Of a stretch of 6,682 nucleotides of DNA, positions 1 to 6,049 are shown one piece after another. The notes under the pieces are model-generated. The model saw only the letters and a program-made list of their open reading frames with translations. It did no database searches and had not been told where the DNA came from. Made by a program: the position numbers and the translations under genes. Position 1 is the first letter of the stretch. Every line of letters starts with the position of its first letter. The stretch is from an uncultured Rhodospirillales bacterium (GTDB lineage: Bacteria > Pseudomonadota > Alphaproteobacteria > CALMVH01). The DNA is taken from NCBI GenBank assembly GCA_937873165.1, contig CALMVH010000345.1:1-6682 (forward strand). Direction: 5' to 3'.

Positions 1-930
1 GGCGTAAAGTCGACGGCCTCGGCGGCGAAATGGCTGGCAGGCAAGCAGGTCACGGATGTGGCCGGCGACTGGGCGGCTCAACGGCCTGGCGTACGACCGG
101 GCGGCTGGGCTTTCCAGTATGAGAATGCCTATTACCCCGATGTCGACGACACGGCGGTGGTCGCGATGCTGCTGGACCGGGAGGACAAGGAAACCTACGC
201 AACGCAGATTGCGCGCGCGGAGGAATGGATCATCGGCATGCAAAGCCGCGATGGTGGCTGGGGGGCGTTCGACGCCGACAACGCCCATCATTACCTGAAC
301 CATATTCCTTTTGCCGATCATGGCGCCTTGCTGGACCCTCCGACGGCCGACGTGACGGCGCGCTGCCTCAGTTTCCTTGCGCAACGCGGACACACGACCG
401 AACTGCCCGCCATGAAGGCCGCGGTGGATTACCTGCGGGCGGATCAGGAAGAGGACGGTTCGTGGTATGGTCGCTGGGGTACGAATTATATCTATGGCAC
501 CTGGTCGGTCCTGTGCGCATTGAACGCCGCCGGGGTGCCGCACGACGCACCGGAAGTTCGCAAGGCGGTCGCATGGCTGCTGGCCCGGCAGCGCAGCGAC
601 GGCGGCTGGGGCGAGGATAACGAGAGCTACGATCATGCCCCGCCTGGCGAATACAAGGTCAGTACGGCCTCGCAAACGGCATGGGCGCTGATGGCGCTGA
701 TGGCAGTCGGCGAAGTGGATGACCCGGCGACGGCAAAAGGTATCGCCTACCTGATGAGCGCGCAGAAGTCCGACGGCGAATGGGATGAGAAGCCTTATAC
801 GGCGGTCGGGTTCGCCAAGGTGTTTTACCTGCGTTACCATGGTTACCGCCTGTTTTTCCCGCTGATGGCCATGGCCCGGTACCGGAACCTGTTGGCCACC
901 GATACGCGCACTGTCGCGTATGGCATGTAG
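1..930 (+). CDS. shc: Squalene-hopene cyclase, C-terminal part (5' end outside window)
   Basis: This enzyme cyclises squalene to hopene and hopanol, the first committed step of hopanoid synthesis; the family is monotopic on the inner membrane. The frame is open from base 1, so the gene begins before the window. About 309 residues are visible, roughly the C-terminal half of a family usually near 630-680 residues. The catalytic acid motif DVDD (DXDD family motif) is at 139-150, within YYPDVDDTAV. Four QW-type repeats follow: QSRDGGW (241-261), QEEDGSW (445-465), QRSDGGW (589-609) and QKSDGEW (763-783). The C-terminus has the family block VFYLRYHGY and ends VAYGM, a usual proteobacterial ending, so TAG at 928-930 is the natural stop. 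The block before VFYLRYHGY reads YTAVGFAK; many relatives have proline where this protein has the alanine after GF. It is followed 3 nt later, in the same frame, by a Sel1-repeat gene. An internal GTG at 58 is not the start. Also called hpnF. Confidence 0.97.
   Translation, partial: GVKSTASAAKWLAGKQVTDVAGDWAAQRPGVRPGGWAFQYENAYYPDVDDTAVVAMLLDREDKETYATQIARAEEWIIGMQSRDGGWGAFDADNAHHYLNHIPFADHGALLDPPTADVTARCLSFLAQRGHTTELPAMKAAVDYLRADQEEDGSWYGRWGTNYIYGTWSVLCALNAAGVPHDAPEVRKAVAWLLARQRSDGGWGEDNESYDHAPPGEYKVSTASQTAWALMALMAVGEVDDPATAKGIAYLMSAQKSDGEWDEKPYTAVGFAKVFYLRYHGYRLFFPLMAMARYRNLLATDTRTVAYGM
902..921 (+). repeat. Perfect 7-bp inverted repeat at the 3' end of shc
   Basis: ATACGCG (902-908) and CGCGTAT (915-921) are exact reverse complements separated by a 6-nt loop. 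The hairpin lies within the last codons of shc and ends 12 nt before the ATG of the next gene. It has no following T-tract, so it does not look like an intrinsic terminator. It could slow ribosomes or protect the mRNA at this junction, which is inference. Confidence 0.45.
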
Positions 931-933
931 TCC

Positions 934-1611
934 ATGGATAAAAAAGTTGCCTCGACAACGCTCCTCGCCAGCAACTTGGCCGCTGTCGCCAAGTTTCAGT
1001 TCGACCTCGGCTGCGAGCACCTGAAGGCAGGATCGGGAAACAAGGCTGCCAGCCTGTTCAAGCAAGCCGCCAACGCCGGAAACGTTTCCGCCCTCTACAG
1101 CCTGGGCGTCATGAATTTTGAAGGACGCGGTATTCCCGAAGACCGCAAGCAAGGTGAACACTACCTGAAACTTGCCGCGCGAAAGGGATCGGCCGAGTCA
1201 AAACTATACCTGGCGGAGGCCGCTCATGAGCAAGGCCGCAACGAACCCGCCTATCGGATGTTCGCGGAGCTGGCAGCCAAACAATCAGGTGTCACCGCCG
1301 AAGCGCAATATTTTACCGGCATGATGAAAATCGAAGGGCTGGGTACACCACGCGATGTGGACGGCGGCATGGACTTCTTGGACAAATCGGCGGACGGAGG
1401 CTGCGCCAAAGCACAGTGCGCGCTGGCTGGATACAAGCTGTCGACAACTTCTCGGTACTACGACAAGCGGGATGCCATCTTCCGCCTCTCGCAAGCGGCT
1501 GTCAGGGGCAGCGCAGACGCGGTCGAACTGTTACAAACCTTGTGTCCGCCGCGTTCGCCGCAGCAGATATTCAAGGCCGCCAAACTTCCTAAACGGGGGC
1601 TCGTCCTTTAA
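934..1611 (+). CDS. Sel1-repeat (TPR-like) protein A within the hopanoid operon
   Basis: A 225-residue protein built almost entirely of Sel1-like helical repeats. Repeat-like units can be placed at about residues 17-53, 54-90, 91-124, 125-161 and 162-200. The clearest are LGVMNFEGRGIPEDRKQGEHY followed by LAARKGSA (57-87), and TGMMKIEGLGTPRDVDGG followed by KSADGGCAKA (128-160). Sel1 repeats generally form superhelical protein-protein interaction scaffolds; no catalytic motif is visible. No convincing signal peptide or membrane segment is seen, so a cytosolic location is inferred. The ATG at 934 is the first start after the shc stop, and the gene shares the shc frame (TAG TCC ATG). No Shine-Dalgarno sequence is visible, so translation probably depends on ribosomes finishing shc. 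Its position between shc and hpnG suggests a role connected with hopanoid enzymes, but I do not recognise it as a named hpn gene. Confidence 0.85.
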   Translation: MDKKVASTTLLASNLAAVAKFQFDLGCEHLKAGSGNKAASLFKQAANAGNVSALYSLGVMNFEGRGIPEDRKQGEHYLKLAARKGSAESKLYLAEAAHEQGRNEPAYRMFAELAAKQSGVTAEAQYFTGMMKIEGLGTPRDVDGGMDFLDKSADGGCAKAQCALAGYKLSTTSRYYDKRDAIFRLSQAAVRGSADAVELLQTLCPPRSPQQIFKAAKLPKRGLVL

Positions 1612-1618
1612 GGACGGG
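1600..1618 (+). promoter_or_regulatory. Hairpin enclosing the sel1A stop and the hpnG ribosome binding site
   Basis: CTCGTCC (1600-1606) can pair with GGACGGG (1612-1618), giving a 7-bp stem with one T-G wobble. The loop is TTTAA (1607-1611). The sel1A stop TAA (1609-1611) is in the loop. The AAGGA Shine-Dalgarno candidate for hpnG (1610-1614) is partly in the stem. A ribosome terminating on sel1A would melt the stem, so hpnG translation is probably coupled to sel1A. The pairing is seen in the sequence; the coupling is inferred. Confidence 0.5.
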
Positions 1619-1624
1619 AACACC

Positions 1625-2269
1625 GTGCCGGTTGGTTTTGTCTGCGGCTTCAAAGCCGAACAGCGCATCGCGGCGCAAATCACACCCCTGACTGCGCTTG
1701 GCTGGCGGAACCCGGACGCTGCGGCATCGTTGATCCGTCGGGGCGCTACGTTCCTGGTCAGTTTTGGCATCGCCGGCGCCCTTTCCCCTGCCCTATGCGC
1801 AGGAAATATTTTAATCCCGTCCGTTATCATGACATCAAACCGCCGCTGTCTAGAGCTACGCAATTCGATGATCGAAAACTTACAAACAATCTTTCCGACA
1901 GGGGAAACCGGTATCCACTACGCAAGCGACACGCTCGTCGCCAGCGTCTCGGACAAGCGCGACATCCATACAGAAACCGGTGCACTGGCGGTTGATATGG
2001 AAACTGCCTCGGTCATGCAGCACGCGCAAAACGCCAGTATTCCTTGCGCCGTGTTCAGAACGGTAGCCGACGAGGCGGGGGACGCTCTGCCGCCGGCAGC
2101 CATTCAGGGCTTGAACGCCCAAGGCGCGGTCGATCCACTCGCCGTGGCCCGATCTATCCTGCGCCATCCCGCCCAGGTGCCGGCGTTGATTCGCACAGGT
2201 CGCTTGTCGCGAACGGCCCTAGGCGCCTTGCAGGCAAGCGTTCCGGCTTGGAAAAGGATTGTCGCGTGA
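1625..2269 (+). CDS. hpnG: Hopanoid-associated nucleoside phosphorylase HpnG
   Basis: A 214-residue member of the purine nucleoside phosphorylase / MTA-SAH nucleosidase fold. HpnG acts after HpnH, releasing adenine from adenosylhopane on the way to ribosylhopane and bacteriohopanetetrol. Family marks are VCGFKAEQRIA near the N-terminus (about 6-16), LVSFGIAGALSPAL (44-57), VDMETASV with D124 and E126, and TVADEAGDALPPAA around D149. The C-terminal run of short helices (HPAQVPALIRTGRLS) is also typical. The start is GTG at 1625, preceded by AAGGA at 1610-1614; it fits the family N-terminus, whereas the much longer open frame upstream overlaps sel1A and is not coding. Oddities: the usual glycine-rich stretch near residue 27 reads LGWRNPDAA, a serine common before D149 is alanine, and a central patch (1801-1920) has only about 43% G+C by hand count. 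The protein may therefore be somewhat divergent, but it appears intact. Confidence 0.92.
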   Translation: MPVGFVCGFKAEQRIAAQITPLTALGWRNPDAAASLIRRGATFLVSFGIAGALSPALCAGNILIPSVIMTSNRRCLELRNSMIENLQTIFPTGETGIHYASDTLVASVSDKRDIHTETGALAVDMETASVMQHAQNASIPCAVFRTVADEAGDALPPAAIQGLNAQGAVDPLAVARSILRHPAQVPALIRTGRLSRTALGALQASVPAWKRIVA

Positions 2270-3009
2270 ACCCGCCTCCCTCAACCAGGAAGCAGAACCG
2301 CCTGCGGAAGATATTCGCCGAGCGGCGGGTGTTGTTGACCGCTGCGCGAAAAGGCGATCACAAAGCCGAACTGGCGCTGGCCGAGGCATACCGGAAGGGA
2401 ACCTTGTACTCCAAGAATTCGGAACGGGCTGTAGCGCATTATCGCAAGGCCGCGTCCTCACAGAACGCCGACATGAAAAGCAGGCTGGAAGCGCGCTTCC
2501 AGATGGCAGTGATGTCGATGAACAACGATGGCTGCCAACGCGATCCGCGTGCGAGCGCCGCGACGTTTATCTGGATCGCGCGCGCGAATCACCGGCGAAC
2601 CAACGAAAGCCTGCGTTTTGCCGCCGACATGTATACAGCCGGCACGGATATCTCTCGTAACCCCACGAGAGCGCTGTTATTTCTAGATCGACTGGCAGGT
2701 CGTGGAGATGCGGCGTATGCCGCCCCTCGCATCTCCAGTATCAAACAATCCTTGGCCGCGGAAAAGGTTTACAACGAAGGCGTGACGCTGTTCCTCGATC
2801 GGCACCTGCCCCATGGGGAGCGGCTTGGTACCAACCTGATCTGTCGAGCCGCCGAAATGGGCTATCCCGCCGCGATACAGGATACGCAGCGAATTCTAGC
2901 ATCGCAGGATGATTTCCGGCAGATCCACGACGCGCAAACGCTACAGCGCATCCTCGTAAGTACCTCGCCGAAGGACTTCTGGAGCAAGCGAAAACCTGAG
3001 TTCGATTGA
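2266..3009 (+). CDS. Sel1-repeat-like protein B, overlapping the hpnG stop
   Basis: A 247-residue helical-repeat protein. It starts at GTG 2266, which overlaps the hpnG stop as GTGA. A good Shine-Dalgarno AAGGA (2254-2258) lies 7 nt upstream and decides the start; the same frame is open further upstream, but that part is a shadow of hpnG. Repeat-like units are seen at about 34-69 (AELALAEAYRKG, then ERAVAHYRKAAS), 73-112, 113-152 (SLRFAADMYTAGTDISRNP, then RALLFLDRLAGRGDA) and, more weakly, 163-210 (LICRAAEMGYPAA). The N-terminus is strongly basic (RKQNRLRKIFAERR) with no signal peptide, so the protein is probably cytosolic, perhaps contacting nucleic acid or acidic membrane; that is inference. 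It shares repeat type with protein A but no extended identity that I can see. No catalytic motif or named family beyond Sel1/TPR-like repeats is recognised. It is the last gene of the left block and converges on hpnH. Confidence 0.8.
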   Translation: MNPPPSTRKQNRLRKIFAERRVLLTAARKGDHKAELALAEAYRKGTLYSKNSERAVAHYRKAASSQNADMKSRLEARFQMAVMSMNNDGCQRDPRASAATFIWIARANHRRTNESLRFAADMYTAGTDISRNPTRALLFLDRLAGRGDAAYAAPRISSIKQSLAAEKVYNEGVTLFLDRHLPHGERLGTNLICRAAEMGYPAAIQDTQRILASQDDFRQIHDAQTLQRILVSTSPKDFWSKRKPEFD

Positions 3010-3057
3010 ACAACTCACGCCTTGATTTGCAAAGCACGAGTTGAGCAGGCGTTGCCC

Positions 3058-3089
3058 AAGCGGCGACGGTCTCTGGACCGAGGCCGCTT
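3058..3089. terminator. Symmetric hairpin between convergent sel1B and hpnH, possible bidirectional terminator
   Basis: AAGCGGC (3058-3064) pairs exactly with GCCGCTT (3083-3089). Inside, after a 2x2 internal loop (GA/AG), CGGTC (3067-3071) pairs with GACCG (3076-3080) around the loop TCTG. The total is 12 base pairs in the 97-nt gap between two converging genes. There is no clear T-tract on either side, so intrinsic termination is uncertain; it could also be a 3'-end stabilising structure. A second, weaker repeat, CAACTC (3011-3016) with GAGTTG (3038-3043), lies just after the sel1B stop. Confidence 0.5.
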
Positions 3090-3106
3090 CCAAACAACAA
3101 CTGTCT

Positions 3107-4273
3107 TTATTCGGCCGCGTCGACCGGCTGAAGGTTTTCCTTGTTGGCCTTTTCCGCCTTGATGCGGGCCATGGCGGCCTCGACGTGCTTGCTGAACACA
3201 AACTGCGCCGGGCGGGCATGATCCAGCGGAATGTCCTTCGCCATGGCGCCCTCGACCTTCGGACCCTTCATGGCGACGGTCAGCGCTTTCAGCGGGTGCT
3301 TGACCGAGTCCATGACAGCTGTGCCCTCAAAGCCGCAATGCACCATGCAATCGGCGCATTTCTCATAGTTCCCGACGCCGTAAGTATCCCAGGCGGTATC
3401 TTCCATCAGTTCCTTGAACGTCTGGACATAGCCTTCGCCCAGCAGGTAGCAGGGCTTCTGCCAGCCGAATACGGTACGCGCCGGCATGCTCCAGGGTGAA
3501 CAAGCGTAGGTCTCGTTGCCGGCGAGGAAGCTCATAAACAAGTCGGACTGCGTAAACGACCACTTTTTGCCCTTCTCGGCGCCCTTGTTATACGACAGCA
3601 GCTTGCGGAACAGCGTCTTGGTCTTGTCGCGGTTCAGGAAATGCTGCTGGTTTGGCGCGCGCTCGTAGGCATAGCCCGGCGATACGGTGATGCCATCCAA
3701 ACCGATTTCGGTCATCTTGTCGAAGAACTTGGCCGTGCGTTCCGGATCGGCATCGTTGAACAGAGTGCAGTTGATCTGGGTGCGGAAGCCCTTGGACTTC
3801 GCAAGCTTGATCGCCTCGAACGCCTTGTCGTACACGCCATCCTGGCAAACCGACTTGTCGTGCATCTCCTGATCGCCATCCAGGTGGATCGACCAGCTGA
3901 AGTAGGGGTTGGGCTTGTACTGGTCGATCTTCTTCATCAACAGCAGGGCGTTGGTGCAGACGATGGTCAGCTTCTTGCGCGCCAGTGCCGCTTCGACGAT
4001 CTGCGGCAGTTCCTTGTGCAGCAGGGGCTCGCCGCCCGCAATCACCACGCCGGGGGCGCCGCACTCGTCGATCGACTTCACGCAATCCTCGAACGACAAG
4101 CGCTGGTTCAGGATGTCGTCCGGGTAATCGATCTTGCCGCAGCCGGCGCAAGCCAGGTTGCAGCGGTACAGCGGCTCCAGCATCAGGACCAGCGGATACC
4201 GCTTATTGCCCTTCAGGTGCTGCTTCATGATGTAGCTGCCGACACGAATCTGTTGGCGCAGCGGAATGCCCAT
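3107..4273 (-). CDS. hpnH: Adenosyl-hopene transferase HpnH (radical SAM)
   Basis: This radical SAM enzyme adds the 5'-deoxyadenosyl radical to hopene (diploptene), giving adenosylhopane, the first step in building extended C35 hopanoids. The protein is 388 residues, the normal size. The cluster motif CX3CX2C is at C38, C42 and C45 (CNLACAGC), followed by the SAM-binding GGEP at 80-83. A C-terminal cysteine group, CADCMVHC (C306, C309, C313), lies in the region usual for this family (DUF3463-type extension). The start at 4273 is chosen because MGIPLRQQIRVGSYIMKQH matches the family N-terminus and GGGAG lies 7 nt upstream; the frame stays open further upstream but would run into ispH. It lies 26 nt downstream of ispH, so the two probably form one transcript. 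Its product is the substrate of HpnG in the facing block. Confidence 0.97.
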   Translation of the reverse strand: MGIPLRQQIRVGSYIMKQHLKGNKRYPLVLMLEPLYRCNLACAGCGKIDYPDDILNQRLSFEDCVKSIDECGAPGVVIAGGEPLLHKELPQIVEAALARKKLTIVCTNALLLMKKIDQYKPNPYFSWSIHLDGDQEMHDKSVCQDGVYDKAFEAIKLAKSKGFRTQINCTLFNDADPERTAKFFDKMTEIGLDGITVSPGYAYERAPNQQHFLNRDKTKTLFRKLLSYNKGAEKGKKWSFTQSDLFMSFLAGNETYACSPWSMPARTVFGWQKPCYLLGEGYVQTFKELMEDTAWDTYGVGNYEKCADCMVHCGFEGTAVMDSVKHPLKALTVAMKGPKVEGAMAKDIPLDHARPAQFVFSKHVEAAMARIKAEKANKENLQPVDAAE

Positions 4274-4299
4274 GGTGTAACTCCCGGTCTGGGTTGGTT

Positions 4300-5250
4300 T
4301 TAAGCGAGTTCTTCTACGGGTTCGACCGAATCGGCCAACTCGCGCGGCAGGCGGAAGCGGATGTTTTCCTCGATGCCCGGCAGGAACGAGACTTCGACCT
4401 CCGCCAGCTGGCGCAGCCGGTCGATGAGGTCCTGTACCAGATCTTCCGGCGCCGAGGCGCCTGCCGTCAGGCCGATCGTGCCGATTCCGTTCAGCCATTC
4501 CGGGTCCAGCGACTTCGCGTCGGCAATCAGATAGCTGGGCTTGCCGAGTTCCTGTCCGATCTCCGCCAAACGGCGGGAGTTGGAGCTGTTCTGCGCCCCG
4601 ACCACCAGGATCAGATCCACGACCTTCGCAAGGTCGCGCACTGCCTGCTGGCGGTTCTGCGTGGCATAGCAGATATCACGCGTGTCGGGGCCGACGATCG
4701 CGGGAAACCGTGCCTTCAACGCGTCGATCACCACCTTGGTATCATCGACAGAAAGCGTTGTTTGCGTGATGTAGGCCAGCATCTCCGGATCGGCGACTTC
4801 CAGGGACGCGACGTCCCCCGGCTCGGAGATCAGGTATACCTTGCCGGGAATCTGGCCCATGGTGCCTTCGACTTCCGGGTGGCCGTCATGGCCGATCAAC
4901 ACGATCTCGCGGCCCTGCTCGGCGTAGCGGCGGCCTTCCTTGTGAACTTTCGAAACCAGCGGGCAGGTCGCGTCGATCACCGGCAGGCTGCGCTCCGCCG
5001 CCCACTCCTCCACCTTTTTCGCAACGCCATGCGCGCTGAAAATCGTCACGCCGCCAGCGGGCACCTCGTCCAGCTCCTGCACGAACTCCGCACCCTTGGC
5101 GCGCAGGCGATCGACTACGTGCCGATTGTGCACGATCTCGTGGCGCACGTAGATCGGCGGGCCGTACTTCTCGATCGCGCGCTCGACGATCTCGATGGCG
5201 CGTTCTACTCCGGCACAGAAGCCGCGCGGCTGCGCGAGAATGACCTGCAT
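4300..5250 (-). CDS. ispH: 4-Hydroxy-3-methylbut-2-enyl diphosphate reductase IspH
   Basis: The last enzyme of the MEP isoprenoid pathway, a cytosolic iron-sulfur protein that reduces HMBPP to IPP and DMAPP, the precursors of squalene. The protein is 316 residues, a usual length. The three cluster cysteines are present: C12 (PRGFCAGV), C96 (IDATCPLV) and C194 (DICYATQNR). Substrate-binding residues are also seen: H41, H74 (SAHG), H124 and the catalytic E126 in HPEVEGTMG, with TQTTLS at 162-167 and SSNSRRLAE further on. The start is ATG at 5250 because MQVILAQPRGFCAGV is the family N-terminus and AGGG lies 7 nt upstream; a 16-codon extension to a TTG at 5298 would run through the promoter. It is followed by hpnH, which ties isoprenoid supply to hopanoid demand. 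Many bacteria carry another ispH elsewhere, so this could be a dedicated copy, but the window cannot show that. Confidence 0.98.
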   Translation of the reverse strand: MQVILAQPRGFCAGVERAIEIVERAIEKYGPPIYVRHEIVHNRHVVDRLRAKGAEFVQELDEVPAGGVTIFSAHGVAKKVEEWAAERSLPVIDATCPLVSKVHKEGRRYAEQGREIVLIGHDGHPEVEGTMGQIPGKVYLISEPGDVASLEVADPEMLAYITQTTLSVDDTKVVIDALKARFPAIVGPDTRDICYATQNRQQAVRDLAKVVDLILVVGAQNSSNSRRLAEIGQELGKPSYLIADAKSLDPEWLNGIGTIGLTAGASAPEDLVQDLIDRLRQLAEVEVSFLPGIEENIRFRLPRELADSVEPVEELA

Positions 5251-5276
5251 GCGAAAACCCTGATGTTGGTCGGCCA

Positions 5277-5305
5277 GATATAGGGGCCCCGGTCCCAAAG
5301 GTCAA
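5277..5305 (-). promoter_or_regulatory. Sigma-70-type promoter for ispH-hpnH
   Basis: On the minus strand, TTGACC (5300-5305) and TATATC (5277-5282) are separated by exactly 17 nt, close to the TTGACA/TATAAT consensus. Transcription would begin near 5270, leaving a leader of about 20 nt before the ispH ATG at 5250. The spacer contains the 8-bp palindrome GGGGCCCC (5283-5290) next to the -10 box, which could be a binding site or simply G+C-rich sequence. Confidence 0.6.
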
Positions 5306-5363
5306 AACTAATGCGCAATGCAGGCTAGGTTTTCATCAACGGATATTGTAACGATGCCGTTCT

Positions 5364-5383
5364 GCGCCAGAACCCGTTGGCGC
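5364..5383 (+). repeat. Inverted repeat upstream of hpnM
   Basis: GCGCCA (5364-5369) and TGGCGC (5378-5383) form a perfect 6-bp inverted repeat with an 8-nt loop. It lies directly before a TAATAC box (5385-5390) that could be the -10 of hpnM, although no good -35 is seen at the right distance. That arrangement would suit an operator or activator site in place of a -35. Function is inferred only. Confidence 0.3.
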
Positions 5384-5409
5384 CTAATACTCGACTAGAG
5401 CCCTGCCCC

Positions 5410-6045
5410 ATGGTCCGTCTTCTACTTGCGACAACCTTCCTGCTGGCGTTTGCCGCTGCCGCGAACGCCGCGACGCCTGCCGACATGACGGCGGCGCGCA
5501 GCACGGTCGACACCTTCGACCAATCGCTGCTTTCCACCATGAAGGACGCGAAGTCACTTGGATTCCAGGGCCGCTACGATCGCCTGGCCCCCGCCGTGGA
5601 CAAGGCGTTCGATCTCGAATTCATGACAAAGCTGCTGGTCGGCACCGCCTGGAACGGCATGGCGCCTGACAAGCAGGCGGCCCTGGTTGCAAGCTTCCGC
5701 AAGTTCACGATCAGCAACTATGCGAACCGCTTCGACGGGTACAATGGCGAGTCGATCGAAACCACGGGGGCGCCGACGGAACTGCGCGATACCCTTCGCG
5801 TTCCGACCCATATCGTGCAAAAAGACGCCCCGCCTGTAGAACTCGACTATATCCTGCATGACGATTCGCATGGCTGGAACGTGATCGACATCTTCCTGCA
5901 GGGCACGATCAGCCAGTTGGCGACGCAACGCGCCGAGTTCCAGTCGGTGCTGCAGGACAAGGGCGTCGATGCCCTGATCACCCTGTTGGATAAACGGGCC
6001 AGCGACTTGACCTCCGCAGACCCCGCAACCCAGACCAAGCCATAA
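5410..6045 (+). CDS. hpnM: Hopanoid-associated periplasmic protein HpnM (MlaC/Ttg2D-like)
   Basis: A 211-residue exported protein related to MlaC/Ttg2D, the periplasmic phospholipid-binding component of lipid transport systems. HpnM is found in hopanoid clusters and is thought to help move hopanoids or lipids between membranes; its exact role is not established. The start ATG at 5410 gives a clear signal peptide: MVRLLLAT, then a hydrophobic core FLLAFAAAA, with an AxA-type site (ANA) after residue 20. The mature part shows the family pattern: an N-terminal helix, GFQGRYDRLAPAVDKAFDLEFMTKL-type sequence (about 55-79), a FRKFTISNYANRFDGY segment, and a C-terminal segment ending DALITLLDKRASDL. 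An upstream TTG at 5377 is open in frame but would hide the signal peptide. The Shine-Dalgarno is weak. The gene is divergent from ispH and sits 4 nt before hpnI, so the two are likely cotranscribed. Confidence 0.93.
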   Translation: MVRLLLATTFLLAFAAAANAATPADMTAARSTVDTFDQSLLSTMKDAKSLGFQGRYDRLAPAVDKAFDLEFMTKLLVGTAWNGMAPDKQAALVASFRKFTISNYANRFDGYNGESIETTGAPTELRDTLRVPTHIVQKDAPPVELDYILHDDSHGWNVIDIFLQGTISQLATQRAEFQSVLQDKGVDALITLLDKRASDLTSADPATQTKP

Positions 6046-6049
6046 CGCT

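Noticed and set aside
1..930. Possibility that shc and sel1A are one gene split by a sequencing error at TAG
   Set aside because: The cyclase ends with the usual VAYGM-type terminus immediately before TAG, and sel1A starts with its own ATG, so two genes are more likely; readthrough is kept only as a minor possibility.
1355..1624. Long upstream extension of the hpnG open frame to an ATG at 1355
   Set aside because: It overlaps sel1A in another frame, does not resemble any HpnG N-terminus, and GTG 1625 has a ribosome binding site and the right family start.
2044..2265. Upstream extension of the sel1B frame inside hpnG
   Set aside because: The translation is arginine/glycine-rich shadow sequence of hpnG; GTG 2266 has AAGGA at 7 nt.
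3641..4303. 220-codon plus-strand frame opposite hpnH
   Set aside because: Antisense shadow of HpnH with no recognisable domain or ribosome binding site.
4274..4498. N-terminal extension of HpnH into ispH
   Set aside because: It overlaps ispH codons, has no family similarity, and the start at 4273 has its own GGGAG.
4294..5283. 329-codon open frame on the plus strand opposite ispH
   Set aside because: Antisense shadow of the unmistakable IspH; such long antisense frames are common in G+C-rich genes.
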